A stretch of DNA of 64,000 bases from the NCBI GenBank assembly GCA_004555175.1, contig SFJE01000008.1, forward strand, positions 4,849 to 68,848, in the 5' to 3' direction. The position numbers were made by a program, and so were the translations under genes. This document shows, piece after piece, positions 50,163 through 57,414 of the stretch. Positions within the stretch are counted from its first letter, which is position 1, and every line of letters starts with the position of its first letter. A model generated the notes under the pieces. That model did no database searches, had not been told where the DNA came from, and was given only the letters and a program-made list of their open reading frames with translations. The stretch is from Lentisphaeraceae bacterium (GTDB lineage: Bacteria; Verrucomicrobiota; Kiritimatiellia; RFP12; DVOR01).

Positions 50163-51650
50163 TTAGCGCTGGGCCTTCATGGCGCACACATCGCCGCAAC
50201 AAGCGCAGTGGCCCTTGCAGCCGCCATTGCCGCGCAGGGAGATGTCCTCGCCCGTCCAACAGTAGGTGCAAATCTTCTTGCCGATGCCGATGGCCTTCTC
50301 CACATCCTCCACGCGCTGGAAGGCGAGCGAGGTCATGCCCAAGCGCTTGCGAATCTCCTCGACCAGGCGCTTGTAGGGCTCGCCGTCGGGGTCGCGATAG
50401 CGCTCAATGTCCGCGTCGGGCCCATCGAGTTCGGCAATGATGCGGCGGGTGATGAGGTCCATCACGCTCTCGGTGCGCGAGAAGGTGAGGAACTTACACT
50501 TATAGAGCAGCGGGGGACAGGCGATGCGCACGTGCACCTCCTCGGCCCCGGCCTTGTAGAGACGCGAGACCTGGTTGCGCAACTGCGTGCCGCGGACGAT
50601 GGAGTCGTCGCAGAAGATCAGCTTCTTGCCCTCGATGAGCTCGGGCACCGGCAGCAACTTCATATTGGCAATCTTCTGGCGCAGGCTCTGATCTGGCGGC
50701 ATAAAGCTGCGCGGCCAGGTGGGCGTGTACTTGACGAAGGGGCGCGCGTAGCGGATGCCACTTTCAAAGGCGTAGCCCAGCGCGTGCGCCACGCCCGAAT
50801 CGGGAATGCCGGCCACGTGGTCGCCCACCACCGGGTTGCGCCGCGCCAGATAGGCCCCGGAGCGATAGCGCGTGCGCTCCACGCCCACCCCCTCGTAGGT
50901 GCTCGCCGGATAGCCATAATAGACATAGAGGAACGAGCAAATGGCCGACTCCTCATAGCCCTCGAACTTCGTCTCCACCCCCTCGGGCGTGATGGCGACA
51001 ATCTCCCCGGCGCGCAAATCCCGCACGCGGCTATAGCCCAGGTTCGGGAAGGCGGCGGTCTCTTCGGTGACGGCCCACCCCTCCTCCTTCTGCCCGATGA
51101 CAATCGGCGTGCGGCCAAAGCGGTCACGCGCGGCATAGAGCACCCCGCGCTCGGAGAGCAGCAACAGCGAGGCCGAGCCCTCCACCCGGCTCTGGGCAAA
51201 CTTCAACCCCTCTTCAATGGTATCGCGCGAGTTGATGAGCATCGAGAGGACTTCCAGGGCGTTGATCTCCCCCTCCTTGCCCAGTTCGCAGAAGTGCGTT
51301 GAGCGGTCCTTCACCAGCTCCTCGACAATCTCCACGAGGTTGGTCACCAGCCCCACCATCACCAACGCGTACATCCCCAAGTGCGAGCGTACGAGAATCG
51401 GCTGGTCGTCGTGGTCGCTAATCACCCCAATGCCAAAGCGCGGTGAGAGTCCGGCGAAGCGCTTGGCTGCCCCCTCAAAGCGCGTGCGGAACTGCGCATT
51501 CTGAATGTTGTGGATGGAGCGGTGGAAGGTGTTTCCGGCGTAGAAGGCCATACCGCCGCGCACCGTTCCCATGTGGGAGTGGTAGTCCGTGCCAAAGTAG
51601 ACGTCCGAAACACATCCTTGTTCCGCGACGACGCCGAAAAAGCCGCCCAT
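50163..51650 (-). CDS. PurF-like amidophosphoribosyltransferase homologue without the Cys nucleophile
   Basis: A 495-residue protein with the PurF architecture: an N-terminal Ntn-hydrolase glutaminase-like domain (~1-230) and a C-terminal type I phosphoribosyltransferase with PRPP loop KKLIFCDDSIVRGTQLRNQV (~349). Normal PurF begins MC-G and uses Cys2 as glutaminase nucleophile; this one begins MGGFFGVVAEQGCVSDVYFG, so residue 2 is Gly. A similar MGGFFG subfamily is known in Bacteroidota. The C-terminus has a Cys cluster (CTYCWTGED ... CKGHCACCGDVC), possibly a metal site. It may use ammonia or another partner, or have a different role. First gene of the lpxK-murJ operon. Confidence 0.85.
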   Translation of the reverse strand: MGGFFGVVAEQGCVSDVYFGTDYHSHMGTVRGGMAFYAGNTFHRSIHNIQNAQFRTRFEGAAKRFAGLSPRFGIGVISDHDDQPILVRSHLGMYALVMVGLVTNLVEIVEELVKDRSTHFCELGKEGEINALEVLSMLINSRDTIEEGLKFAQSRVEGSASLLLLSERGVLYAARDRFGRTPIVIGQKEEGWAVTEETAAFPNLGYSRVRDLRAGEIVAITPEGVETKFEGYEESAICSFLYVYYGYPASTYEGVGVERTRYRSGAYLARRNPVVGDHVAGIPDSGVAHALGYAFESGIRYARPFVKYTPTWPRSFMPPDQSLRQKIANMKLLPVPELIEGKKLIFCDDSIVRGTQLRNQVSRLYKAGAEEVHVRIACPPLLYKCKFLTFSRTESVMDLITRRIIAELDGPDADIERYRDPDGEPYKRLVEEIRKRLGMTSLAFQRVEDVEKAIGIGKKICTYCWTGEDISLRGNGGCKGHCACCGDVCAMKAQR

Positions 51651-51691
51651 GTCTCTCTCCTTGACGGGGTTAGTGAAGAAAGGATGAGCCT

Positions 51692-51736
51692 AGTGTAGCA
51701 CATTTGCCGGGCGTGCGTGCACGCCGGCAATGTGCT
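51692..51736 (-). promoter_or_regulatory. purF-like operon promoter overlapped by a 40-bp inverted repeat
   Basis: Minus-strand TGTGC-TACACT (-10, 51692-51697). An inverted repeat 51697-51736, AGCACATTTGCCGGGCGTGC against GTGCACGCCGGCAATGTGCT, nearly perfect, begins at the -10 and covers the -35 region. It could be an operator (for example a purine repressor site) or a cruciform. Confidence 0.65.
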
Positions 51737-51754
51737 AGCGGTTAGCGGTTAGCA
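51734..51754. repeat. Short GGTTAGC heptamer array
   Basis: GCTAGCGGTTAGCGGTTAGC, three units, in the gap upstream of the purF-like promoter; one more GCTAACAGCT unit at 51821-51830 provides the hemL stop codon (TAG on the minus strand). Confidence 0.8.
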
Positions 51755-51821
51755 CAGACCGCGGGGACGCGGCCTGTCAGAACGGGCGGAGCTGTGGCCG
51801 CGCAACCTTGCGCGGCAGGGG

Positions 51822-53189
51822 CTAACAGCTCAGCGCGGCCAATGTCTCGGCGGCGGCCGAGATGATCTGCGCGCAATCGGCCTCGGTGTGGGCGGCGGAG
51901 AGGAAGTTGACCTCGAACTGGGAGGGCTCCAGATAGACCCCGCGCGCGAGCATCCCGTGGAAGAAGGCGGCGTAGAGCCGGCTATCGCAGCGCTTAGCGG
52001 AGGCGAGATCCCACGGCAGTTCAGCCGAAGCGAAGGGCGTAAAGAGCGTCTCGTGGCGGCGGACGCGCAGGGCCACCCCGGCCTTCTCGGCGGCCGCGTC
52101 AATCCCCTCGGCCACGCGCGCGGCCATCGCCGCCAGGCGCGGATAGGGATTTTCGCGCGCCAGCCGCCGCAAGACGGTGAGGGCGGCGGCCACGGCCACG
52201 GGATTGCCCGAGAGCGTCCCGGCCTGATAGACGCGCCCCTCGGGGGCGAGCGCGTCCATTACGGCGGCCTTGGCGCCGAGCGCGGCCAGCGGGAAGCCGC
52301 CGCCGATGACCTTGCCCATCGTCACGATGTCCGGCTCGATGCCCTCGACTTCGCTCCAGAGCCCCAGGCGGAAGCGGAAGGCGTTGATGACTTCATCGCA
52401 AATCAGCAGGGCGCCGGCGCGATGGGCGGCCTCAGCCAGAGCCTTCAAGTAGCCGGGCTTGGGCGGCACGCAGCCCATATTACCAGCCACCGGCTCGATG
52501 ATGATGGCGGCCACGCGCCCGGGATGGGCGGCAAAGGCGCGCTCGGCGGCCTCGGGGTCGTTATAGGGGATGACGAGCGTATCGCGAGCAATCTGCGCGG
52601 GAATGCCGGCGCTGGCAACCTCCGCGCCATCCCCAGCGGTGAGCACGCCACTGCCCGCGCTCACCAGCAGCCCATCGCTGTGGCCATGATAGCAGCCCTC
52701 GCACTTGATAATCAGATCGCGCCCCGTCACCCCGCGCGCCAGGCGAATGGCGGACATCACCGCCTCGGTGCCCGAATTGACCAGCCGCACCTTGTCGATG
52801 AAGGGGATATGCTCCACTAACCACTCGGCCAGCTCAATCTCCTGGGGCGTGTTGATGCCGAAGGTGGTGCCGGCGCGCGCAGCACGCGCGACAGCCTCGG
52901 CCACCTCCTCATCGCCATGACCCAAAATCATCGCCCCCCACGAGCAACAACAGTCGATGAGCTCTCGCCCATCGGCCAGGAAGATGCGCGAGCCCTTGCC
53001 GCCCGTGACATAGATCGGCGTGCCGCCCACACTATTGAAGGCCCGCACCGGGGAGTTCACCCCGCCGGGAATGACGCGCTGCGCGCGCTCAAAGAGGAGT
53101 CGAAAGTCGTCAGTCGACAGTCGACAGTCGCGTTCCGCGACAGGCTTGCCGCCGGTAGGATGGGTAAAGCTGAGGTTCTCAGACATCAT
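51822..53189 (-). CDS. hemL: Glutamate-1-semialdehyde 2,1-aminomutase
   Basis: A 455-residue PLP enzyme converting glutamate-1-semialdehyde to 5-aminolevulinate in the C5 haem pathway. The core starts near residue 28 (LLFERAQRVIPGGVNSPVRA). Visible: LVNSGTEAVMSAIRLARG, CEGCYHGHSDGLLVSAGSG, LICDEVINAFRFRLG and the Schiff-base Lys in DIVTMGKVIGGGFPLAALG. The first ~27 residues are encoded by the GTCGACA heptamers and the GCGTTCCGCGAC arm, yet AGGAG stands just before ATG 53189, so this tail is translated. The last two residues and the stop come from a GCTAACA unit. It lies 123 bp downstream of dut. Confidence 0.96.
   Translation of the reverse strand: MMSENLSFTHPTGGKPVAERDCRLSTDDFRLLFERAQRVIPGGVNSPVRAFNSVGGTPIYVTGGKGSRIFLADGRELIDCCCSWGAMILGHGDEEVAEAVARAARAGTTFGINTPQEIELAEWLVEHIPFIDKVRLVNSGTEAVMSAIRLARGVTGRDLIIKCEGCYHGHSDGLLVSAGSGVLTAGDGAEVASAGIPAQIARDTLVIPYNDPEAAERAFAAHPGRVAAIIIEPVAGNMGCVPPKPGYLKALAEAAHRAGALLICDEVINAFRFRLGLWSEVEGIEPDIVTMGKVIGGGFPLAALGAKAAVMDALAPEGRVYQAGTLSGNPVAVAAALTVLRRLARENPYPRLAAMAARVAEGIDAAAEKAGVALRVRRHETLFTPFASAELPWDLASAKRCDSRLYAAFFHGMLARGVYLEPSQFEVNFLSAAHTEADCAQIISAAAETLAALSC
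53105..53142. repeat. GTCGACA heptamers and GCGTTCCGCGAC arm inside hemL
   Basis: AGTCGTC-AGTCGAC-AGTCGAC-AGTCGCG followed by TTCCGCGAC, encoding residues ~16-28 of HemL. In frame and stop-free. Confidence 0.85.
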
Positions 53190-53267
53190 ATTCTCCTCTC
53201 AAAGGTCTGTGGATTTCAAGCTGCTTTGCGGTTCCGCTACGCACTCCGTCGCGGCTCCGCCGCGCCC

Positions 53268-53337
53268 TGTCGACTGTCGACTGTCGACTGTCAACTGTCT
53301 ACTGTCCACTGTCTACTGTCCACTGTCGACTATCGAC
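53268..53337. repeat. Ten perfect-period TGTCNAC heptamers
   Basis: Exactly ten 7-bp units without interruption: TGTCGAC three times, then TGTCAAC, TGTCTAC, TGTCCAC, TGTCTAC, TGTCCAC, TGTCGAC, TATCGAC. Variation is concentrated at position 5. The end of the array encodes the last residues and stop of dut; the rest is the dut-hemL gap. Confidence 0.95.
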
Positions 53338-53879
53338 TCCATCCCGCTCGAGCCGAAGCCGCCGGTGCCGCGGGTTGTCGCCTCGTCCACCTCACCCTCC
53401 ACGGGCTCCACGCGCAGCACTGGCGCCACGACCAGCTGGGCGATGCGCATCCCCGGCTCGATGTGGAAGGCCGCGCGCCCGTGGTTGATGAGCAGCACCT
53501 TCAGTTCGCCACGGTAGCCCTCGTCAATTGTGCCCGGTGCATTGAGCACCGTCACGCCAAAGCGCGCGGCCAGACCGCTCCGCGGGCGGACCTGCGCCTC
53601 GGTTCCCGGCGGCAGGCAGACTTTGAGCCCGGTGGGCACGGCCGCCCACGCGCCCGGCTCCAGGGTGCACGCCTCGCTGGCGGCCAGATCCAGCCCGGCA
53701 TCCCCGGGGTGCGCATAGCGCGGCAACTGCGCACATTCATTCAAGCGTTGGAAGGTCACGGTGAGGCGTCGACAGTCGTCAGTCGACAGTCGACAGGACG
53801 CGTTTTGACATATCTCCTCGCTTTGCTCGGACTTCCGCGACGGATTGGCTGGTTGGGGGGCTGTCCGCTCTTCTGTCAT
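53313..53879 (-). CDS. dut: Deoxyuridine 5'-triphosphate nucleotidohydrolase
   Basis: A 188-residue dUTPase, making dUMP for thymidylate synthesis and keeping uracil out of DNA. Conserved motifs: 1 DAGLDLAA (~60), 2 [12 protein letters not shown], 3 [20 protein letters not shown], 4 [10 protein letters not shown], 5 [10 protein letters not shown]. The catalytic core starts near residue 41 (VTFQRL). Residues 1-40 are an extension encoded by repeat DNA (53768-53879), and the tail after FGSSG is encoded by the TGTCNAC array. The ATG and an AGGAG-containing Shine-Dalgarno both lie in CATCTGT-type heptamers. A GTG at the core (53759) could be an alternative start, but it has no ribosome site. Confidence 0.93.
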   Translation of the reverse strand: MTEERTAPQPANPSRKSEQSEEICQNASCRLSTDDCRRLTVTFQRLNECAQLPRYAHPGDAGLDLAASEACTLEPGAWAAVPTGLKVCLPPGTEAQVRPRSGLAARFGVTVLNAPGTIDEGYRGELKVLLINHGRAAFHIEPGMRIAQLVVAPVLRVEPVEGEVDEATTRGTGGFGSSGMESIVDSGQ

Positions 53880-53942
53880 CTCTCATCTCTCCTCTGTCAT
53901 CTGCGAGCTTCTGTCCTCTCTCATCCGTCATCTGTCATCTGC
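53768..53942. repeat. Composite repeat: GTCGACA array, TCCTCGCT hairpin core, CATCTGT array
   Basis: GTCGACA units (53768-53796), a diverged hairpin core TGACATATCTCCTCGCTTTG (~53806-53834), CCGCGACGGATTGG (reverse of ATCCGTCGC module), then ~9 units of CATCTGT/CATCTCT type (53873-53942). It covers the dut N-terminus, the gap and the extreme 3' end of the HAD gene's flank. Confidence 0.85.
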
Positions 53943-54779
53943 TCGCATCGCGAGCAAAAAATCGGTCCAGGACGTGAGTCGGCGGGCTTGGGCGGGATAG
54001 TCCTGCGGCGGGGCGGAGGGCGGCGGGCAGACATAGCAGCGGATGCCGGCGGCCAGCGCGGCGGTGGAGCCCACGCGCGAATCCTCAAAGGCGACGGCCT
54101 GCTCGGGCGAGACCCCAAAGCGCTTGAGGGCCAGTTGATAGCCATCGGGAAAGGGCTTGCCACGGGGCGCATCATCGGAGGGCACCGAGCGCTCCACATC
54201 GAGTAGCCCCTCCAACCCGCAGAGGCGAAGGTTGCACGCAATGGTTCGCCGCGGCGACCCGGAGACGTAGCCGCAGGGCACGCCCGCCTGGCGCAAGGCG
54301 CGCAGCAGCGCCACGGCCGGCTCAATCACCGGCGGGGCCAGCGCGAAGAGCTCATCGAAGCGGCAGCAGAGGCGGTGGCCGAGCGCGTGCATGGAGAGTC
54401 CGGCCAAGACCTCGGGGAAGGCCCCGCGCAACGCGGCATCAGCGTCCGGCCAGGCCAGACCATAGGTGAGCTCGGTCAACCGCCGCGGACTCTGCCGGCA
54501 GCCGAGGTCCTCAAAGACCAGCGAGAGCGCCTCGGCCCACAACCGCTCGGTATCAAAGAGCGTACCATCGATATCAAAGAGGGCGCAAGTGGGATAGCGA
54601 ACAGCGGGCGGCGGACAAGTCCGAGCATAGCGAGGAGCTATGTCATCGCGGACAGCGCTGGCGCTCGTAGTGGAAGGCCCGTCTGAGCCGTGGGCAGCAA
54701 CGGCTTGGACCTCGGGCTTATCCGTCGCTTTGCGAGCTGTCAGCTGTCGGCTATCCGCTATCCGCTTATCAGTGTGCAT
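53928..54779 (-). CDS. HAD-superfamily hydrolase (beta-phosphoglucomutase/GPH-like)
   Basis: A 283-residue protein with a ~218-residue HAD core beginning TCALFDIDGTLFDTERLWAE (~residue 64; nucleophile Asp69, acid Asp71). Motif II is VSGSPRRTIACNL, motif III PRGKPFPDGYQLALKRFG and motif IV AVAFEDSRVGSTAALAAG. The cap is helical, as in phosphoglycolate phosphatase and beta-PGM relatives; substrate unknown. Residues 1-63 are encoded by a composite repeat (54616-54775). Because GGAGG precedes ATG 54779 inside the TadG-like gene, the extension is probably made. It overlaps that gene by 11 bp. Confidence 0.88.
   Translation of the reverse strand: MHTDKRIADSRQLTARKATDKPEVQAVAAHGSDGPSTTSASAVRDDIAPRYARTCPPPAVRYPTCALFDIDGTLFDTERLWAEALSLVFEDLGCRQSPRRLTELTYGLAWPDADAALRGAFPEVLAGLSMHALGHRLCCRFDELFALAPPVIEPAVALLRALRQAGVPCGYVSGSPRRTIACNLRLCGLEGLLDVERSVPSDDAPRGKPFPDGYQLALKRFGVSPEQAVAFEDSRVGSTAALAAGIRCYVCPPPSAPPQDYPAQARRLTSWTDFLLAMRADDR
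54616..54775. repeat. Composite repeat inside HAD N-terminus
   Basis: Contains the hairpin core in minus orientation (54616-54647; CATAGC-GAGGA-GCTATG), the second core ACAGCGCTGGCGCTCG ... CCCGTCTGAGCCGTGGG (54651-54693), the ATCCGTCGCTTTGCG module (~54719-54735) and a mixed CTGTCGG/CTATCCG heptamer array (54735-54770). It is in frame and free of stops on the minus strand. Confidence 0.88.
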
Positions 54780-56148
54780 ACCTCACGCCTCCGGTGTCGC
54801 TTTTGCCGCCGGGGCGGGGACGGCGACAGGTGTTTCCATAGAGCGCCAGCCAGTCGATGGCCTGCTGACGAAAGGCCGGGTTGCCCCAGAGCAAGAGCGC
54901 GCGGCAGTAGCGGCAGCCATCGGCCAGAAGTCCGCGCTCGGCATAGGGCACCACGTGATTGCGCAGGTGGTCAATCCAAGCGACATCCATCCCGCGCAGG
55001 TCCGTATCGCCGGCATCCACGGGGATGAGGCGCACGGCATCGAAGCCGCCCAGGACCAGCCGATAGGTGGTGGGATTCTCTTCGTCCAGACTGCCGAAGG
55101 GCTTGGCCACCGCGAGCCACGTGGTTTCACCCTGGCGAACCGAGATGGCGATATTGCAGCCGGCGTAGTCATAGCGCTCCTTGAGCGTGCCAGCCAGGGG
55201 GAGCACGCCGGGGGCCATCGCCTCCCACTCGCCCCACTGCGCCTCGTCGAAGGTCGTCCAACGGATGAGGAGCTCATCGGGGTCGCGGTCGGGATAGGCC
55301 TTGGGTGGAAGGGTCTCCAATTCGCGCTCTTCGCGGGCGGGGTTAGGCGCTTCACCGGCCTTGGGCGGCGGGGGGGGCGGCGGCAACGGGGGATGCCCCA
55401 ACGCTTGGGCGCGGCGATCGATCGCCTCGGGTAACCCCGGCGTCAGCGTCAAAAGCGACTCCAACGAGCAGGCCCACTCTCCCAAGCGCAGCCCCCAGAA
55501 GGGCTCGGTGCGCAGCTCGGGCACCGCGCCAAAGTCGCGATGGTCGTGATAGTGCTGCAAAAAACTGTAGGCGTTGAACCAAAACCAACACCAATTCCGC
55601 GCCAGGATCGCCTCATAGAAGTCCTGCTCAGCCAACAGCGTGGGGTTCTTGGAGGTGTTGAGCACGGCGGTCAGCGGAAAGGCATAGAGCGGCTGGGCGG
55701 CCAGATGCTCCAACATCTCCTGAAGTTCCGCCTCGGCCCCCTCGTAGAGTCCTTGGGGCATCGCTACGCGCGCGAGCATTCGCAAATAGCTCTGCGCCTC
55801 GGGCAGCGCCTCCAACCCATTGCGCGCGGCCACCAAACTCGCCGATTGCAGCGCCAACATCGGCGTCACCATCCCCACGCGCTGACGCAACTCGTGCAGC
55901 GCCTGAGCCGCCGGCGCATTCTCCCGGTCATCAGCCAACATGTACGCCTGAATGTAGTTCAGCTCCCCGCAGAGATTCAACCCCGCTGCCTGCCAACGCG
56001 CCGCCGCCAACGCCGCCGCATCGCCCCCATCCTGCGTCCGCAGCCGGCCCATCACCGTCAGTCCAATATCCGCCACCCACAGCGCCAATGCCGCAAAGAC
56101 CACCAGCAACGCCAAGATCAGTGCAATGGCTTGCCCGCGCCGCGCCAC
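54769..56148 (-). CDS. TadG-like pilus-locus membrane protein
   Basis: A 459-residue protein starting at GTG 56148, immediately after the TAA of the TadE-like gene. The N-terminus ARRGQAIALILALLVVFAAL ALWVADIG is a single TM helix of the TadG/Flp-assembly type (RGQxxxL). The rest (~40-459) is a large extracytoplasmic region without von Willebrand motifs that I can see. It includes a Pro stretch (LPPPPPPPKAGE, ~253) encoded by a run of eight G/C bases. It ends overlapping the HAD start. Likely a pseudopilin-like minor component or anchor. Confidence 0.65.
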   Translation of the reverse strand: MARRGQAIALILALLVVFAALALWVADIGLTVMGRLRTQDGGDAAALAAARWQAAGLNLCGELNYIQAYMLADDRENAPAAQALHELRQRVGMVTPMLALQSASLVAARNGLEALPEAQSYLRMLARVAMPQGLYEGAEAELQEMLEHLAAQPLYAFPLTAVLNTSKNPTLLAEQDFYEAILARNWCWFWFNAYSFLQHYHDHRDFGAVPELRTEPFWGLRLGEWACSLESLLTLTPGLPEAIDRRAQALGHPPLPPPPPPPKAGEAPNPAREERELETLPPKAYPDRDPDELLIRWTTFDEAQWGEWEAMAPGVLPLAGTLKERYDYAGCNIAISVRQGETTWLAVAKPFGSLDEENPTTYRLVLGGFDAVRLIPVDAGDTDLRGMDVAWIDHLRNHVVPYAERGLLADGCRYCRALLLWGNPAFRQQAIDWLALYGNTCRRPRPGGKSDTGGVRYAH

Positions 56149-56841
56149 TTACAGCCCCTCCAAGTAATGCGCCGCATGGTCCTCAATCGCCCAGGAGCTC
56201 CGGAGCGTTGCCTCCGAGCCCATCGGCACCAAGCCAACGAGCTGCCCTAGGCGCCAAGGCATCAAGCGTGGCACCCCCATCGCCGCCGACACCTCCACCT
56301 CGCTCCCCGTGCGCTGCGTCCGCACCTGCAACTGGTGCCAACGCGTGTAATCGAGCATGCCGCGTGCGTCGGCCTCCGTTTCGCACTGCAGGTAGGCGCG
56401 CACATAGGAGAGCTCATCGAACCCGCGCGCGCGCTGATCTTCGGGCACCAACTGCCTTCCCGCCACCGGAATCACCCCCACCCGCAACGCCTTCACCTGC
56501 TGGAAGTCATTAAACCCCACCGTCGCCGCCCGCGCCGCCCGTGCCGCCCCATTCGTCAAGAGCAGCCGCGCCACCGCCCCATAGGCAAAGTCGAAGAAGA
56601 AGCAAAAGCCCGCCACCAACACAATCAGCACCAGCAGGCTCTCGACAATGGCCTGACCCCGGCAAGAAGCAGACAGCGGATAGCGGACAGCGGACAGCGC
56701 TGGCGCTCGCGGTGGAAAGCCCGTCTGAGCCGTGGGAAATACGCCCCTCGCCCCTCGGTCAATCCGTCGCTTTGCGTGCTGTCGGCTGTCCGCGATGACA
56801 TAGCTCCTCGCTATGCTCGGACTTGTCGGCTGTCGGCTCAC
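56149..56841 (-). CDS. TadE-like pseudopilin with repeat-encoded leader
   Basis: A 230-residue protein. The prepilin-type segment is CRGQAIVESLLVLIVLVAGF, with predicted cleavage after Gly62 and Glu at +5, followed by one hydrophobic helix and a ~140-residue soluble domain. The start is GTG 56841, three bases after the pilin stop. No closer ATG, GTG or TTG precedes the cleavage site, so the ~60-residue leader, almost entirely composite repeat DNA (56670-56840), seems to be read. As the leader would be removed by prepilin peptidase, the insertion may be neutral. Overlap order: pilin, TadE-like, TadG-like. Confidence 0.72.
   Translation of the reverse strand: MSRQPTSPSIARSYVIADSRQHAKRRIDRGARGVFPTAQTGFPPRAPALSAVRYPLSASCRGQAIVESLLVLIVLVAGFCFFFDFAYGAVARLLLTNGAARAARAATVGFNDFQQVKALRVGVIPVAGRQLVPEDQRARGFDELSYVRAYLQCETEADARGMLDYTRWHQLQVRTQRTGSEVEVSAAMGVPRLMPWRLGQLVGLVPMGSEATLRSSWAIEDHAAHYLEGL
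56670..56840. repeat. Composite repeat inside TadE-like leader
   Basis: GCGGACA/GCGGATA heptamers (56670-56699), the second core (56694-56736), ATCCGTCGCTTTGCG (~56762-56776), CTGTCGG units, the hairpin core GATGACATAGCTCCTCGC ... (56794-56825), and a final CTGTCGG pair. Module order differs from the 54.6-kb copy. Confidence 0.88.
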
Positions 56842-56844
56842 TAG

Positions 56845-57087
56845 CTACAGATTTCCCGCTTCGTCCAGGCGCTTGAGCTTAGCGGTGCCGTCGTCGCCCA
56901 TATCCTGATAGGCGCCCTGGGCCTGCGTGCCGACATCCTCGTCAATCGCCGAGGTCGCGCCGGAGAACTTCTTCCCAATGGCCTTACCAAAGAAGCCGAT
57001 CAGCGTAATCAGCGTGATGGCAATTAACACCACGATGATGATGTATTCCACCATCGTCTGGCCCTGCTTGCGTTGCGGAAACTGCAT
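56845..57087 (-). CDS. Flp/class III-type pilin-like protein
   Basis: An 80-residue protein; the start is ATG 57087 with GGAGG seven bases upstream. The prepilin motif RKQGQTMVEYIIIVVLIAIT gives cleavage after Gly9 and Glu at +5, followed by a hydrophobic helix (~10-35), GFFGKAIGKKFSG, and a short acidic tail. It resembles small Flp pilins, though longer. It is encoded 20 bp after the minipilin. No Tad ATPase, prepilin peptidase or secretin is in the window. Confidence 0.82.
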   Translation of the reverse strand: MQFPQRKQGQTMVEYIIIVVLIAITLITLIGFFGKAIGKKFSGATSAIDEDVGTQAQGAYQDMGDDGTAKLKRLDEAGNL

Positions 57088-57107
57088 CCTGAACCTCCAG
57101 TCTGTGC

Positions 57108-57251
57108 TTAGGGGTAGTCCGAGCCGAGCAACATCTGCGTGCGCGTCCGCTGCGCATTGATTGCGCGCGTAATCCACCCAGCCGACAGCGCTGCCGACAT
57201 CAACAGCACCATCACCAGCAGATACTCGACCATCGTCTGCCCTCGTTTCAT
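57108..57251 (-). CDS. Minipilin-like small protein
   Basis: A 47-residue protein starting ATG 57251, MKRGQTMVEYLLVMVLLMSA, with the same RGQTMVEY prepilin motif (cleavage after Gly4, Glu at +5) as the 80-residue pilin, one hydrophobic helix and a short polar tail. There is no Shine-Dalgarno; the -10 box TATACT ends eight bases before the ATG, so the mRNA is probably leaderless. First gene of a pilin, pilin, TadE-like, TadG-like series. Confidence 0.75.
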   Translation of the reverse strand: MKRGQTMVEYLLVMVLLMSAALSAGWITRAINAQRTRTQMLLGSDYP

Positions 57252-57259
57252 CGCCACCA

Positions 57260-57265
57260 AGTATA
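57260..57265 (-). promoter_or_regulatory. Pilus operon promoter -10 (TGTGT-TATACT), leaderless
   Basis: TATACT with extended TGTGT on the minus strand, eight bases before ATG 57251. Upstream is a CTCGCTACGCTCGCGAG hairpin. Confidence 0.65.
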
Positions 57266-57402
57266 ACACATGCGCCGCTGTGCTCGCTACGCTCGCGAGA
57301 AGTGGCCTCGCGTGCCTCACACGCGCGTAGCAACCCCCTCCTTTCTGGGCGGCTAGCCGCCCGCTACGATTCGTCGCGCGTAGCAAGGTCCGCGCATTAT
57401 GC

Positions 57403-57408
57403 TACAAT
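57403..57408 (+). promoter_or_regulatory. Promoter -10 (TATGC-TACAAT), leaderless HAD gene
   Basis: TACAAT ends six bases before ATG 57415 with extended TATGC. No Shine-Dalgarno. Confidence 0.65.
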
Positions 57409-57414
57409 GGGTCC

